From Sisyra terminalis (taxonomy: Eukaryota; Arthropoda; Insecta; Neuroptera; Sisyridae), in assembly GCA_958496175.1 (NCBI GenBank), contig OY292279.1, positions 7,068,001 through 7,132,000 on the forward strand: DNA of 64,000 bases, written 5' to 3'. The translations under genes were made by a program, and so were the position numbers. The first letter of the stretch is position 1. Every line of letters begins with the position of its first letter. This document shows, piece after piece, positions 45,864 to 59,100 of the stretch. The notes below the pieces were generated by a model. That model was not told the origin of the DNA. It was given only the letters and a program-made list of their open reading frames with translations, and searched no databases.

Positions 45864-48504
45864 GAATATATTTTCAATTTTGTCCCAAAATTAGCCCTCA
45901 AGACGTTGAACTATAACTATTATATCTCCTTGCAGAACTGGGGTTATTGCGTAAATACCTAAAAATTCCAACTGTAAAGAATTTCTTTATATATTTCTTA
46001 TTTAAATTTTCTTCTTGCTGTTCAAATAATCATAATATGGAAGAAATTGTGCCCTATTATCCTGATAAGAATGCAATTTAATTTAATTCTCAAAACTTTG
46101 TATGCGATTTTCTTATGACAACGATTTTGATTAGACTGAGAACATTAAGAGATAATCCATTTGAGATTCAATTGCGAGCTTTCAAAGCTTCTGAAAAGAT
46201 TGTATAACTGTTTAATGTATTATCTTCTACATTAAATTGCTGAGTTATTCTTAATCCTTTTCACTTTAAGGCGAATTCAAACTAAAAAGAAAATCCCTTT
46301 TTATAATAATTGATATACTTATATTGAAATAACTAAAATTTTAACTAATGTTTTCCATTTAATAATTTTTCAATAACTATTATAGTAAAAGTTCGTTGTA
46401 ATTTATTATTACAAGCAATAAGGTAATTTCAATTAACTATCGATCTCCATATGAAATTTAATTGTACAAATTTAACAGCTTCATAAAAGTTTATATGTGT
46501 TTCGTGAAAAATGTATATAAATTCATATACGATTACTTCAATACATTGGTTATTTCTTAAATTAATATTTGTTGATTTTGTTTATCAAAATATATTTTTG
46601 AAAATATCTTAAAAGAAGATTTTAACAAACAAAATAATGTTTTCCCATACAAATGAGAAACAATTGATTTTGGGTGGAAGTATTGCTAAGCTTTTAAAAC
46701 AATCGGGAGGAAAATTATCGCAGTAATTTGTATAAAAATATAAAACGAGAAGTTGAGCACTAAACAATTAAAGCATTCTTAAATTAAGTAATAACTAATT
46801 CAATTATGTGAATATCAATTTGAAAAATTTGAGAATATAAAAAGGAAAATAAATATAAACAAATGTGATTTGGACCAATAAAGGTTTCAAAAAGTGGAAT
46901 TATATTTATCATTAAAATTTAAAAACGACACAGATATCAATAAAAGTAATAAAAGAATTAATGAAATTAATTTTTTTCATGTCTCAGATGCAACCCGACA
47001 TGCTTTAGATAAAAGCTAAAAATATTTGCTAATAGTTCGTCCGTTTGCTTAGAGATGGCGTTAAAGTTTGAGCTGTTTTTAGTGGAAAACGTGGAAAATT
47101 TTAAGCTGAAGCTACGAGACTAGCATAATATAGCGATAAAAAAACTTATTAAATTTGTCTTCATTGAAACTTGTTTAAAAAAAAACATTTTTTCAGCTGT
47201 TTACTAGCAATAAAATGGTAAAAAGGTACTTAAATTTCAAGCTTTCAAATTGTACATTTCTAATTATTTTCAACTATTAGACTACAGTTCTTCCTTAATT
47301 TAGGACATACATTAGGAACCTTATCTCTTTTGAATAGTTTACTTTTATTTTCGAGACCTAAAACTCCTGATGTTTATTGTAAAGCAATAAAAGCAAATAT
47401 TAAAATATATTTTTTTATTATTTAAAACATAAGACGTTAAGGTTTCATCATTGTATCATTCAGGTATTTTCACCGAGTTGGATTATCTTACCAAAATAAA
47501 TCCATAAATGTGCATTAAATAAACTTATCTTTCTTGATCTTTAAGCTTATCAACTTATTACAAATTGACATTGAAGAATCACGGATTGAAATCTTTTGGT
47601 AATTTGTAGGACGAAAACATTTGTTAAGCTTTTGGCCCATTTTCTGAAAAAGTCCAAAAGTGATTCAAATATCTGAAGAATCAATGATTCAAAATTGGCT
47701 GAAGATATAAAAAGTATCAATTTTATTCTGGGCTTAATAAATATTATGTTTATTGTACATAAAAGCTCTATGGGTGGATGAGTGAATCCATTACGAGTAT
47801 AAAGCTTGAATTTTCGTCATAAAGTTCATCAAAGTTTAGTTAAATTAAATTAAAATTGTGCTTCCATTAGAAAAAAATATATTTAAACTTTTTTTTAGTT
47901 TTCCAGTAGAATTATATATGTTATAATAGTTATATGTTATATTATATAGTTATATAGTTATGTTTTATATAAAAAGCTCAGTTTGGTGATTGAGATGATC
48001 GATGTGAGCTTTTAATCATACAGATTCATTTTTGAATTGTACTTCTTTTTAGTTAAATTGAAAATTTCGTACTTACATTTTGATAAGGCTTGCAAATGAA
48101 TTATTTATTTTACAAGAAAGTTTGTTTCGATTGAGTATATATTAACATTTTGCAAATAATCGCCTCAATATTGGCATAGAAACCACATTTTTTTCTTTAC
48201 ATATATTTTTGAATCATTTTTATCGTTTAATGTTCGTTTTTTACATTTCCTTTACAACAAAAAATTAAAAAATATTCTAAAAAATGTCAATTTTACATTT
48301 ATATTCTTATTTCACCGCAATGGATTTATAATTTCAAAACTTCTTGACTAAAGTTGGTCATAATTTATATTTAAAACCGAAGAAATAACTGTCATCCAAC
48401 AGTTATTTCAAAACGTTGGTAAAACCATCAAAAAGATAACTCATACAAAATTTCTAGTTATTTCATATAAATTTTTAAAAAAAAAAGTAAAAAAAATCAT
48501 TTCG
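45864..48504. other. Intergenic, AT-rich; upstream of the F-box gene
   Basis: No coding frame or transposon that I can name in 2.6 kb. A perfect 10-base inverted repeat (GAAATAACTG / CAGTTATTTC, 48,382-48,391 and 48,400-48,409) lies about 95 bases before the F-box start codon. Confidence 0.5.
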
Positions 48505-51500
48505 ATGCCTGGAAATTTTCCATCCGACCGAATTGATAGGTCTCTCTCGCAAATTTTCTATAGTGCCACCAGTTTGGAGGACAATGAACGTCCGTATGAC
48601 TACAACTATGAGTATGATCCAACTCAACCATCAATTACAGAACTTCCGGAGGCAATTTTCGAACAAATTTTCAAATATTTATCGTTCAAAGAAATCGTTC
48701 GATTGAGAACCACGTGCAAGTATATTTATATGATTTGCAGTCGGGAAATTCGGGCCGGATTTCGGCAATATAAACGAAGGTTGTTCAAACAAATGGAGCT
48801 TACGCGACGCCAAATTGAACGAAGCTCCAGTGATTTGGGGAGTCAAAATATTCTCGAAAGAGCCCCTTTTTTTCGAAAGTACAACCTTCTGGAAATGTTG
48901 TATGCCCAATATACGATTCTATTGATTTCCTCGAGACATGTAATCAATGATGAAAAAGTTTGCTTTTCTGGAGGATTTTTGTTGGATGAACTTTATTTCG
49001 GTCTTGCAAATGTAAGCACCTAAACTATTTAATCAAATTTTTAACAGATAATTTCATAAATATAATGTAAAGATTCATCATAGACTAAGGTTTTCTCATT
49101 TCAAATTATTTAAAATCCTTGCTTTTTTCATTAGGTGAGTCAAGGAACTTTCGACACATGGTCGGTCGTTGGGTATTCTAGCAGCGTATTACAAGCAAAT
49201 ACCAAACAATTTCTGGAAAATTTTCGAGAAAAGTCCACATTTCATTTGGCTGATTTTGTTCCGATGGGCGTTCAAGTTGTTGATCTATTAGATATAATGC
49301 TTGAAACTGATTATTCGATTCAAATTATTTACGATTTGGACACATCGGTTTGCTCAATAACGGCCCTTTACGAACAACGAACGCCAAAGGTTTAACTTTA
49401 GCGATTATAGTTGCTAGACTTTCGTTTTAGTTTTACTGAAAAAGGAATTGTATTTTAGGACGATAAATTCAAGAATGATATTTTAATATTATATTTTCCA
49501 TTATTTCGATTTGTAAGTGGTGATTCTCGTTTCAATTTTTCATGTGTTTGAATTTAAAAAGTGAACTTAGGGTTTTTCCAAAAAAAAAACAAGTCAAGAA
49601 CCGAACTATGTAGATATAAAACTACTAATACACGTAAAAGTTTATGGAGTACCCGGTGATTATTTGGGCAAAAAATTAAGTTTCGATTAAGGTTTCGCCT
49701 GTAACAAGTGTTGGTGCAGTACAGTAATAATTAAATCCTCACTAAAATATATTACTAGCTCAAATGAATATCGGCGACTTTATTAGTTATTATGTAAGGC
49801 TGCTACTCCATCCAGTTAATTTCATATATCTATAAATTCAGCAAATTCTAAATAAAGTAACTTTTTTAATCATGTTTTCCTTCGTAACAAGAAACAAGTT
49901 CTTTTCTACATAATATAACACAAATATCCAAAATACATCAGCATCTACAGACTACATTTTACAAAAGCAAATACTTTTAAAATTTAAAGTTTAACATAAA
50001 ATAAATACGATTTTATTATTGCAATATTTCAAACAAATTCCCCTTTTACGTCTGGATGGAGTAATGCATTACCTATATCCATATGACGGTCCTTTACATT
50101 CAAAGTATTTTTCCCCATTATCTCCAACCCCCTGTTTTCTTTAAACCGTTTTTTTTCTTATCTTGAAAATAAAAGCACTATGAAATCATAAAATGATCTA
50201 CTGTTGTGCTGATAATTCCAAGTACGGGTGCACTTTATTATTGATACAGGCAAAATTATTTTCTTTTCAGTTTTTGAGTTATACTCCGCAAATATGTAGA
50301 CGATCCAAAGGAAATCCGGTTGAAAAAAGCGAAATGTTGGAATTGTTAGGACATTTACAAACCGTTGTCCGAATTCACAATGAATTACTTTTGCGACAAG
50401 AGCAATATTGGCGAGAAATGGATATTGTTAACTTGTAAGTGTAAATTCAAAATTTGTTTTTAGGATTTATGTTTATGTAATGATGTATTAAGGATAGATT
50501 AAGGACCATTCAATTGGGGATGTTCAAAAATTGACTCGAATATTAAACTCAACTCGTTTCAACCTTTGATTAATATTTAATCTTCCAAATTTTGATTCTT
50601 AATAGCCATAATCTATAATAGAGGTGGGCAAACTTAATACTGGTATGATCGACAATATTTTTTCTTTTTTATACGCGATTGACTTCGGAAAATGGGTTAA
50701 ATCAAAAACAAATAGAAATTAAAGAGAAAATGGATAGAAGGAAGTATAAGAAGAACTATTTTGGGAATTTTGGAAAAAGTTTGAAATTTACCTTAAGTTA
50801 TTTCAAATGCCTGCGATTGACTCGATCACGTTCGACCGGTTGCCTACTTCTGATCTATAACTTCCAATACTTCTTGGTACTTATGAAATATCGATCCCTC
50901 GATACTTCTACCCCTAATCTTGACAATTCCTCAACTCAACCTAGAAGATAACAACTCGTTATAATGTTATAACAGTTTCCCATTTTTTCATCAACCTTTT
51001 AATTTTTATTTCTAGAATGATATCGGATCAAGAAGACAGTGAAACTTCTATCATTTTCGATAATGTTCTTTGTCGAAAACCAAGGGAATATAGCCAACGT
51101 GAGCCAAATCAACGAGAATTTATTTTCGACGATGGAAAAATGAGAGTTTTTGAAACTTATGAAAAATCGTTTGGACCACGAACTCGATTTCCGGTAAAAA
51201 TTTTCCCTTATACAAACGATTTTGGGTCAGTTTTATCTTATAAAGAATTTAAATTTAAATCGTCTATAACAGCAATTCTCAACTGCTGGTCCGGCGGATC
51301 ACCAGTGGTCCGCGGAGAAATTTTACTATAATAATAAAAAATAATAAAAAAATGATGCAATTAACTTATGAAGAAGTTGTTTAATGCCTTGTAAAATTAG
51401 GTTCTTAAAAATATCACTGATCTGCGATTTTTTTTTACAAATTTTACAGGTCCGCGGGTTAAAAACGGTTGAGAAACGTTGATCTATAATATGACTATGT

Positions 51501-52180
51501 TTTCAAATGCATTCTACTAAAAATTCATTGATTATGGACCGAATTTATTTCTAAAACTTATTTTAAAAGTGCAACTTTAAGATTTTCAATTAATTATATT
51601 GACTACAGTTTTTTTAGCGTTTAACCTGTAGTATCGATATGGCTTGTCCCATTTCAAAAGCTCCATTGAAAGTTATGGATAACTGGGAAAAAATTCGGAA
51701 AATGGTTAACGAACGAACCGAATTCAAACAATATTGGAAACCCAATCCAATGAGTATTTCCAATTTTTCAATTGTCTCTGAATCTCCCGAACCAACGTAC
51801 GTATTGATCTATATTAATTGATTGATATTTTTCTTCGAGGTGCTATAAACTAAGTACATTTTCGAAAATAAAAAAAAACAAGTTCCTATTTAACCCCTTA
51901 TGCACTTATTCCCAAATTTAGCATTTGAACAAAATGCTGAAAACGAGCTGAAAATTAAAATTACGTTTTGGTCTGTTTTGGCGCTTTATAGCGCTATTTT
52001 GCACCGTATTTCACAAAAAGTGGATATTCAGACCCTCTTCTTCCTTCAAAGGCTCCAACAATTTTCTTCTCAATTTCCATATTTTCCAGGTATCATGCCA
52101 ATATTGAGTTTCACATGTCCGTTCCCCTGGGTCTCGCTGGAGAAGAGGTTGATATGTTTGAATTAAAATACACGGAATAA
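48505..52180 (+). CDS. F-box protein, FBXO28-like in its N-terminal half (six exons)
   Basis: Exons: 48,505-49,011; 49,135-49,389; 50,271-50,434; 51,016-51,225 (or to 51,193); 51,632-51,796 (or from 51,618); 52,090-52,180. All splice phases close, giving 463 or 457 aa. Residues about 46-83 are the F-box (ELPEAIFEQIFKYLSFKEIV followed by RLRTTCKYIYMICSREI), which binds Skp1 in SCF ubiquitin ligases. A basic segment (RQYKRRLFKQMELTRRQIER) and the CFSGGFLLDELYFGLANVSQ block follow, as in FBXO28. The part after residue 170 I do not recognise; it has a helical block (EMLELLGHLQTVVRIHNELL). The stop overlaps an AATAAA poly(A) signal (52,176-52,181). The exon 2 donor (GTTTAA) is weak. The start is the first ATG of the open frame; an upstream non-coding exon is possible. 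Confidence 0.85.
49803..50063. repeat. Small inverted-repeat element in F-box intron 2
   Basis: TACTCCATCCAG near 49,804 is matched by CTGGATGGAGTA near 50,052, bounding about 260 bp of AT-rich, non-coding sequence. It may be a MITE. No target duplication could be established. Confidence 0.4.
51270..51481. mobile_element. hAT-like MITE in F-box intron 4
   Basis: Termini CAGCAATTCTCAAC and (inward from the right) CAACGTTTCTCAAC. Flanks are GTCTATAA (51,262-51,269) and ATCTATAA (51,482-51,489), a 7-of-8 target duplication. GTGGTCCGCGG and GGTCCGCGGG lie inside both ends, as in the element at 23.1 kb. It starts only about 45 bases after the likely exon 4 donor. Confidence 0.85.
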
Positions 52181-53121
52181 ATAAAACACATGAAATATTT
52201 TCAAAATGATTTTTATTATAAAGAAAATTCATGCTTACACACTCAAATTAGATACAGAAATAGTGTTTTAAACATCAAATTCTCATTAAATACTTAAAAT
52301 TTTCGACATATTCTCATTTAAAACTAGGCATTTATTTTAAAATTAATCAAGTCTCTCAATAATAACTTTATATTTGGATGCATTGAATCGTGGAAAAAAT
52401 ATAGTAAGAATAACGCAAGTCTTAAACAACTATATTCTTTAACTACTTATATTCCAAATCACAGCGTTTTATAAATATATTTATTACATTTTTTGCATTT
52501 TCTAATAAATATTCGCCAAAAGTTCACGATAATATTAAGAAATTAAAACTACATTTTTTCTATCTAAAAAGGTGAACAGTCTTTATACATTTACGATATG
52601 TCCATTGAGTCGTATATTTTCAATTTGTGCGATACGGAAATATTGAAACTTATTAAGAAAAAAATCTTAAGACTTTGACTTATTAAAAAAAAAATATTGC
52701 AAATCAACGATTTTTTCGACTCATTTGAAGATATTGGCAATAAATGAAAAACTTAAAATACTGACATCGAATTTCATCAGCTATTATAGTAATTTCACAA
52801 TGAAGATCTATTATTAATCTTGAAACGTTTTGTTAGAAGGGAAGAAATTATTATTTAACAAAACAAATCATTTTGAGACTTCAAAAGAAGCACAGTTTAA
52901 GAGTAAATGACTGATTTATTTTTGCATCGAAACAATTTTTGACTTATGTGATTAATAATAGTCCCATTCCCAACGTAAAAAAAACGCTTCAATTAAACAA
53001 AATAAATAATTAACTTAAAAACTACGACATAAAGTTTAGGTAATTAAATTTAAATAAATAATCTCAATGAAATGCATAGTGTCTTATTATCTATTTAATT
53101 TTGAAGCGCTCATACTAAAAA
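52181..53121. other. Tail-to-tail intergenic space
   Basis: It lies between the stops of the F-box gene (+) and the LMBR1-family gene (-). An AATAAA signal for the minus-strand gene can be read at 52,920-52,915, about 200 bases after its stop. The rest is AT-rich without other features. Confidence 0.55.
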
Positions 53122-56100
53122 TTATTCATCTGTAACACCAGACGAAGTGGTTGTAATTGTGCCAATTGTCGAGGTTTTAAAGTTGAAAATTGTGCTCACC
53201 AAAAACAACATTCTGCATTAAAAAAAATCAACATAAGAACTAAGTTCACAAACCAGTTGCTCAAATTGAAATAAACAAGCTAAAATCAAAGATGTGATTT
53301 CCATTATAATAATTTTCGCAATGAATTATTTATTTGTGTAATTTTACAATTGTTACGTGAATAAATTGACTGATAAAAGCGCACAAAAATTAACGATTTC
53401 GTTAGTATTTATTCGAAATTTTAGAAATGGCATGCTTTTATGCTCGTTAGAAAAATGAATGACATATAATTAGTCAAATAGGCATAATTTTCCACTAACC
53501 GAGCATACAATTCACGCCGTACGCTCGCTGTGAACTTATTCGTTAAACATAACGCCGCTGCCGAGGCAAACACTAAATTGTACATGAGAACGATTTTAAA
53601 GTTGCCGAGCCACTCGATACGACCAAAATCGCCCATTAAATCGAAATTTGTAATGCCTAAAAAGTAAAAAAAAAATGGTTTAATTGATTTTTATTGTATG
53701 GAAAAGGATAGGTTACCTAAAATTTTGGACAATAACGGCAAAGCTGAACTGAAAATGAGGACTAGAGCACAATTGCCGATTACTTGACTAAAAGGGGTTT
53801 GGTGTACTTTCGGACGAACACGTTTCATAACTGGCGCCGTATATAGTCCAATGTAAGACGTGACGATTAAGTAGAGAATTAAAACAATTTCTAAGGCGGC
53901 ACCAAAAGGTCCTAACATGGATAACGAACTAATTCCTAAAGTAAATTGCTGAAAAAAAAAATTATCATTTAAATTGCCACAAAAATTATATGCATTAACT
54001 TACTCGTGTACTACGAGGTAAGGCCTTGATTCCAATGAGCAACTCAACTGAATTTTGCACCACCATCAACACCGTTATTCCCGTTAGCGCCAACAAAAGA
54101 ACCATGGCCAACGGATACACTAAATTCCGTTGTAAAGCCGAAGTATTCCGTTGTTTCTCTATAATAAAACCACATTATAAAACCAATAAATCTTTTTTCC
54201 ACACAAAAACCCTACGTAATTTTTTCCGTTTCATTTCAATTTCTTCGAGACGCTTTTCCAAACCGTAACGCAACTCTCCGTTGCGTAGCCGTAAAAGACC
54301 GCTGGTCGAATCGCCTTGGTTTTCGTTTGATAAAATTGGTCCACATGTTTCTGGCGGTTGCATGGGTGTTGGACTTACATACGATTTGCCAAAGGTTTCG
54401 GCGTGTTTTAAACGACGCCGAACACTGTTTTCCTCCAATGCATAGGCGTAAAAGTCCTCGTTAAGGTCACGTAAAAATTGTGGCTTAACCAGCACTTGAC
54501 CGACTACGTCGAAAAGACGAACAAACCCTAATGGAGTGCAGACTGAAAATAAAAAAAAACATACTATAAATAGATATGGGAACACGGGGCGGAATGGGAA
54601 ATGGAATTAGCACTTGTTACAGGTGACAAAAACCCATAAAAATCATACTCAATATTCAATTAACTGTGCTGCATTATAAAAAGTGGCTATCGCCAGTAAA
54701 GACTGCAGTTGTTTTTCTTTTTATCAAAAGTCGAAATAAACGTTTCCGAATTCTAATTTTTGCAAAGTAACACTGAGGTAATTATCCTATGTTCTATTTT
54801 TTGTTTGAATTTTAACATGACATGTTTGTTAAAACATACTGTTGACTAACTAAAAGCCCAGTGATAATTCAAATATAACCAATATATCCTGCCATAATAG
54901 TCGTGCTTGTGGGAAAGATGCTTTGGGGCACAATTGGTGGGACGAAATGGTATATACCATTCAGATAGTATTTCCCATTCAGATAGATATTTTTATTTTA
55001 TCAGCAGATAGTGGGTACATATATAACGAAAACTAGCCGACAGGCCATATATAAGAAAGGTCGGAAGATACAGAGGTAATCTGCTTATACTGTGAAAATT
55101 TAAACTCCAAATCTAATGAAAGCTGATGTTCCTGCAGTATTTGTCAAAAATGGGCACATTTGGGATGTGCTGGGCTAAACACGACGATGACAGTGCCTTC
55201 ATCTGCGAACTAAGTCAATAACAAGTATTCTATTGCGCCCCAGGCTTATTTCCCATTGTGCCCCAGAGAGTGGGGCAAAATGCGAAATTTCCATTTATTT
55301 TTGAAACCTAAATTTTTAATATCAGTTATAAATTTAAATCAATAAAACCTTTTTTTATTTGTAAAGAATGAATTAAATAAATATATAAATTACAAAACAA
55401 TGAGATTGTTTCTTTAAATCTCTCGTAAATTGTAATTAAAACTTAGGTACCCCATTCCGCCCCACATTCCCCTACTATTGATTTACTTCAGAAATGGAAT
55501 TATTTTGAATGTTTTCTACACATAAAACACTATTCTTGCAAAAAAAGTAAGATTGATTACTCAATTACACAATCGTAATCGAAAAATATCAGGAAATATG
55601 AAAGAAATTGGAGACCTTTGTCCAATTGGCTAACATTTTCTCACCTTACAACGAAAATTGGACAATTTTCACTTCATTATTCTACACAAAGAACAAAGGT
55701 TATTTGTTTATTTCATTTTTCACAAATATATCATAAATCTTGGCCTAATGAATCATAACTTTAAAAATACGATAGAAAATCCGTTACTTATCACACATTG
55801 TGTGCATAATTTATGTTTAAATATCAATTTCATAGAAACGCATTGTTATCTCAATAAAAAAAAAACGTGATTATTCAAATCGGTATTGCATTGAATAACT
55901 TACCTAGGAGCATTAAGACACCAATGAAAGATATGCACGAGTACAGAAACGGTAGATAATAACTCCAATCTATAATGAATAAATCACAAGTTAGTTTTAA
56001 TCAAAAAAAACGAAACCAAAATCCAATATAAACTTACTAAATAGCATAAAAATACTTGAGTTATCGCGATCGATCAACGCGGATATCACGTAGGTCAATC

Positions 56101-59100
56101 CAAGGACAATAAATGCAAGCAACGATAACACAGTGAATGTTTCGTACACCCGAGCCATTATCCCTTTTCGATGTCCCACAAATCCCTCCGACTCGGTAAA
56201 CAAATAGGCAAACGGTAACAGGACAAACATGGACAAGTTGGAAAACAGGAACACATAATTCCAGAGTCCTGGAGAAAATAAATGTAAATAAACAGAATAG
56301 AAATATTGTGGAAAAAAAAGTACCTTGTATCAATGAACTATTCAACCATTTTACGTAGTAACTCCTCGGATAGAGAATTAGAACCTCGTTGGAAAGAATG
56401 GAAATGGGCAGCAAAAGTGCCGCCCCAACTGCTACGGATAACGAGAAAGTGCACAGCCATAGACTTATTCGATACACCGTCACCTCATCTTCATCGGAAC
56501 TGTAGTAATCGTCACGTTCGCGACGCCGGAAATATTTGATAATTCCATAGCTCGACAGATACAATAACATAAAAAGTAAAAGAAATATCTGAAAAGAAAA
56601 AAAGATTATCATAATCAAAAGAATGAACAATTGTTTAAGTTTAAATTTCGAAGAAAAACGTGTTAGTAACCAAGAGATACTAAGTTACTACCTTCATACA
56701 AAATTCCGATGAGTTCAAAAGAAACAGGTAGGAGTTTATGTTAAAAGTTGCAATGAAGTTTTACTATGGAGACATTTAAACGGAAATGCAAAATATTATA
56801 TAATATTTCAACATAATTGATTATAAAATATACATTAATCATGTCGTTTCTATTACTTCTTAATTAAAAGATTCCCACGTTTACGAGATAATATACAAAA
56901 ATTGTCGGTTTTAAATTTGCCAAAAACAATGGGGAATATTTTGAAAAATCGGGGGAAAAACGGAAGCCAAATAGTGCATCTAATAAAACATACAAACTTT
57001 CATAAAATCGAAAAATAAAATTTTATCCGGCTCAGGATTTGAATCGAAAACCCACTGCTTAAAAGGCAACCACCTTTAGTCTTTACTGTTACACCAGTAG
57101 GCAGAACTGGATTTAATACTGTGGAGGCCTAAAGGCCTTTTTCCACAAAAAAAAAGCCTTACGATTATTCTAGAAGGCCACAAAGTTTAAAATTCGAAAA
57201 TTTCTCTTGATAATATGAAAGTTTGCTTAAGCCATTGACGTCCAAGAAAAGTGAAAATTAAATAATTATCAGTCCCCAAACAAAAAAAGCTTATTTCTGT
57301 GCATCTAATAAAACTTACAAGCTTTCATAAAATCGAGAAATAAAATTTTATCCGGCTCAGGATTTGAATCGAAAACCCACTGCTTAAAAAGCAATCACCT
57401 TTAGTCTTTACTGTTACACCAGCAGGCAGAACTGGATTTAATACTGTGGAGGCCTAAAGGCCTTTTTCCACAAAAAAAAAGCCTTACGATTATTCTAGAA
57501 GGCCACAAAGTTTAAAATTCTAAATTTCTCTTGATAATATGAAAGTTTGCTTAAGCCATTGACGTCTAAGAAAAGTGAAAATTAAATAATCATCAGTCCC
57601 CAAACAAAAAAAGCTTTTTTCTCTTTCTGAGACTAAATTATCAAGAAAAAAAAATTTGCCAAATGATTTACGATTGAATTTTGCAATCAATTATATACAA
57701 AAGAATTATCTTAATTTGAAAAAAAAAAATTGTGTGTAACGTTAATGATAAAAACGAAATTTTCTTAAGCAATATTTTCTTGGCGATTAAACATATCCCA
57801 AATTTGAATTCTGTATTACTATTTTTTTTTCATTTGAGTTTTGCAATTGATAATTGTTATATAGAGATAAAAACACCAACGCAAATAATGCATTAGAGTG
57901 AGATATGATTAAATTTGTTAATCAATAAGTATTAAACTGTAATTGATTGATTGATTTTTATATTTTAATTTTTTTTTTGTTTTTCATTAAATCTATCGCC
58001 ACTTTTTTACTTTTGGCATTTGGCCGATTTTTTGTTTGACTGCATTTATCAACAAGTGTGCATTACATCGTTTGTATCAAATATTTTATAAATACTTTAG
58101 TCCTTGGCCATGGAATTAAGATTTTTACCCAATTCTTGTAAAATGTATATGAAGTTATCTTAAGTTTAAATTTTTTTCAATCTAAATATATTATTCTTAG
58201 AAAGACCAAATGAATCAAATCCAAAGAATTTTCAAAGAAAATTCCAAGTTTTTACGATTCAATTATGATTGGAATTTATAAATATTAAATAGCCTATATT
58301 TTTGTATTTTTAATAAAGCCGTTCTTAATATATCACTCAAACCGATAACTTTTACAATAAACAAACACAAATAATCGCTTATCGTATAACACATTCATAA
58401 AATTACTATTATAACACATATGAAACAGAATATTGATGTTTCCACCGTGAATATATTATGCAAAAGAACCATCTGGAAATAAAAATAGAATTAAGTTTTT
58501 TTCTAATAATCATTTCACATTTATTTTTTTCATTTTTCCATTCAGCAAAATTTAACGTTGAAATTCAATATGTATGTTTATTTACGTTTAATATTTGTAG
58601 TCATAATCTTTTAACATTTCCTTTTGTTATGCAAATGGAGTTTTCAAAATTTCAACTTTTAAAATAGGCAGAGAGATTAAAAAAAAAGAGGTTTTCATAC
58701 GGGGAAAACTGAAAATCTACTTAGGCAAAATATTAAGTAGTTGGCAAATCAATTGTCGGAGTTATAATCCCTTCGGGATTTTCTCTGTATAACTTAAATG
58801 CCAGACTATTGTGACTTAACTCATATTCAAAATAAGCAGTTCATATGAAAAATATTTCCAGTAATTAAAATAAATTCGGTCAAGTTCATTGATAACTGTT
58901 ATATTGTAATAATTGTTGAGATAAATACGATCTACAAATCTTCAAAAAAATGAGAACAAAAACCAAATATTTGTTTCTAATCTTAATAAACGTATTTGTT
59001 ACATTGAAATAATGACGTAAATGTACCAATATTTAAATTTAAAATTAAATATAAACATCTATTAATATCCCATTATAAATCATACACATCGGCCGATAAG

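Noticed and set aside
56061..56630. 189-codon minus-strand frame over LMBR1 exons 2 and 3
   Set aside because: It reads through the exon 2 donor at 56,323 into the intron and continues in the wrong frame of exon 3; the spliced frame restores the family motifs.
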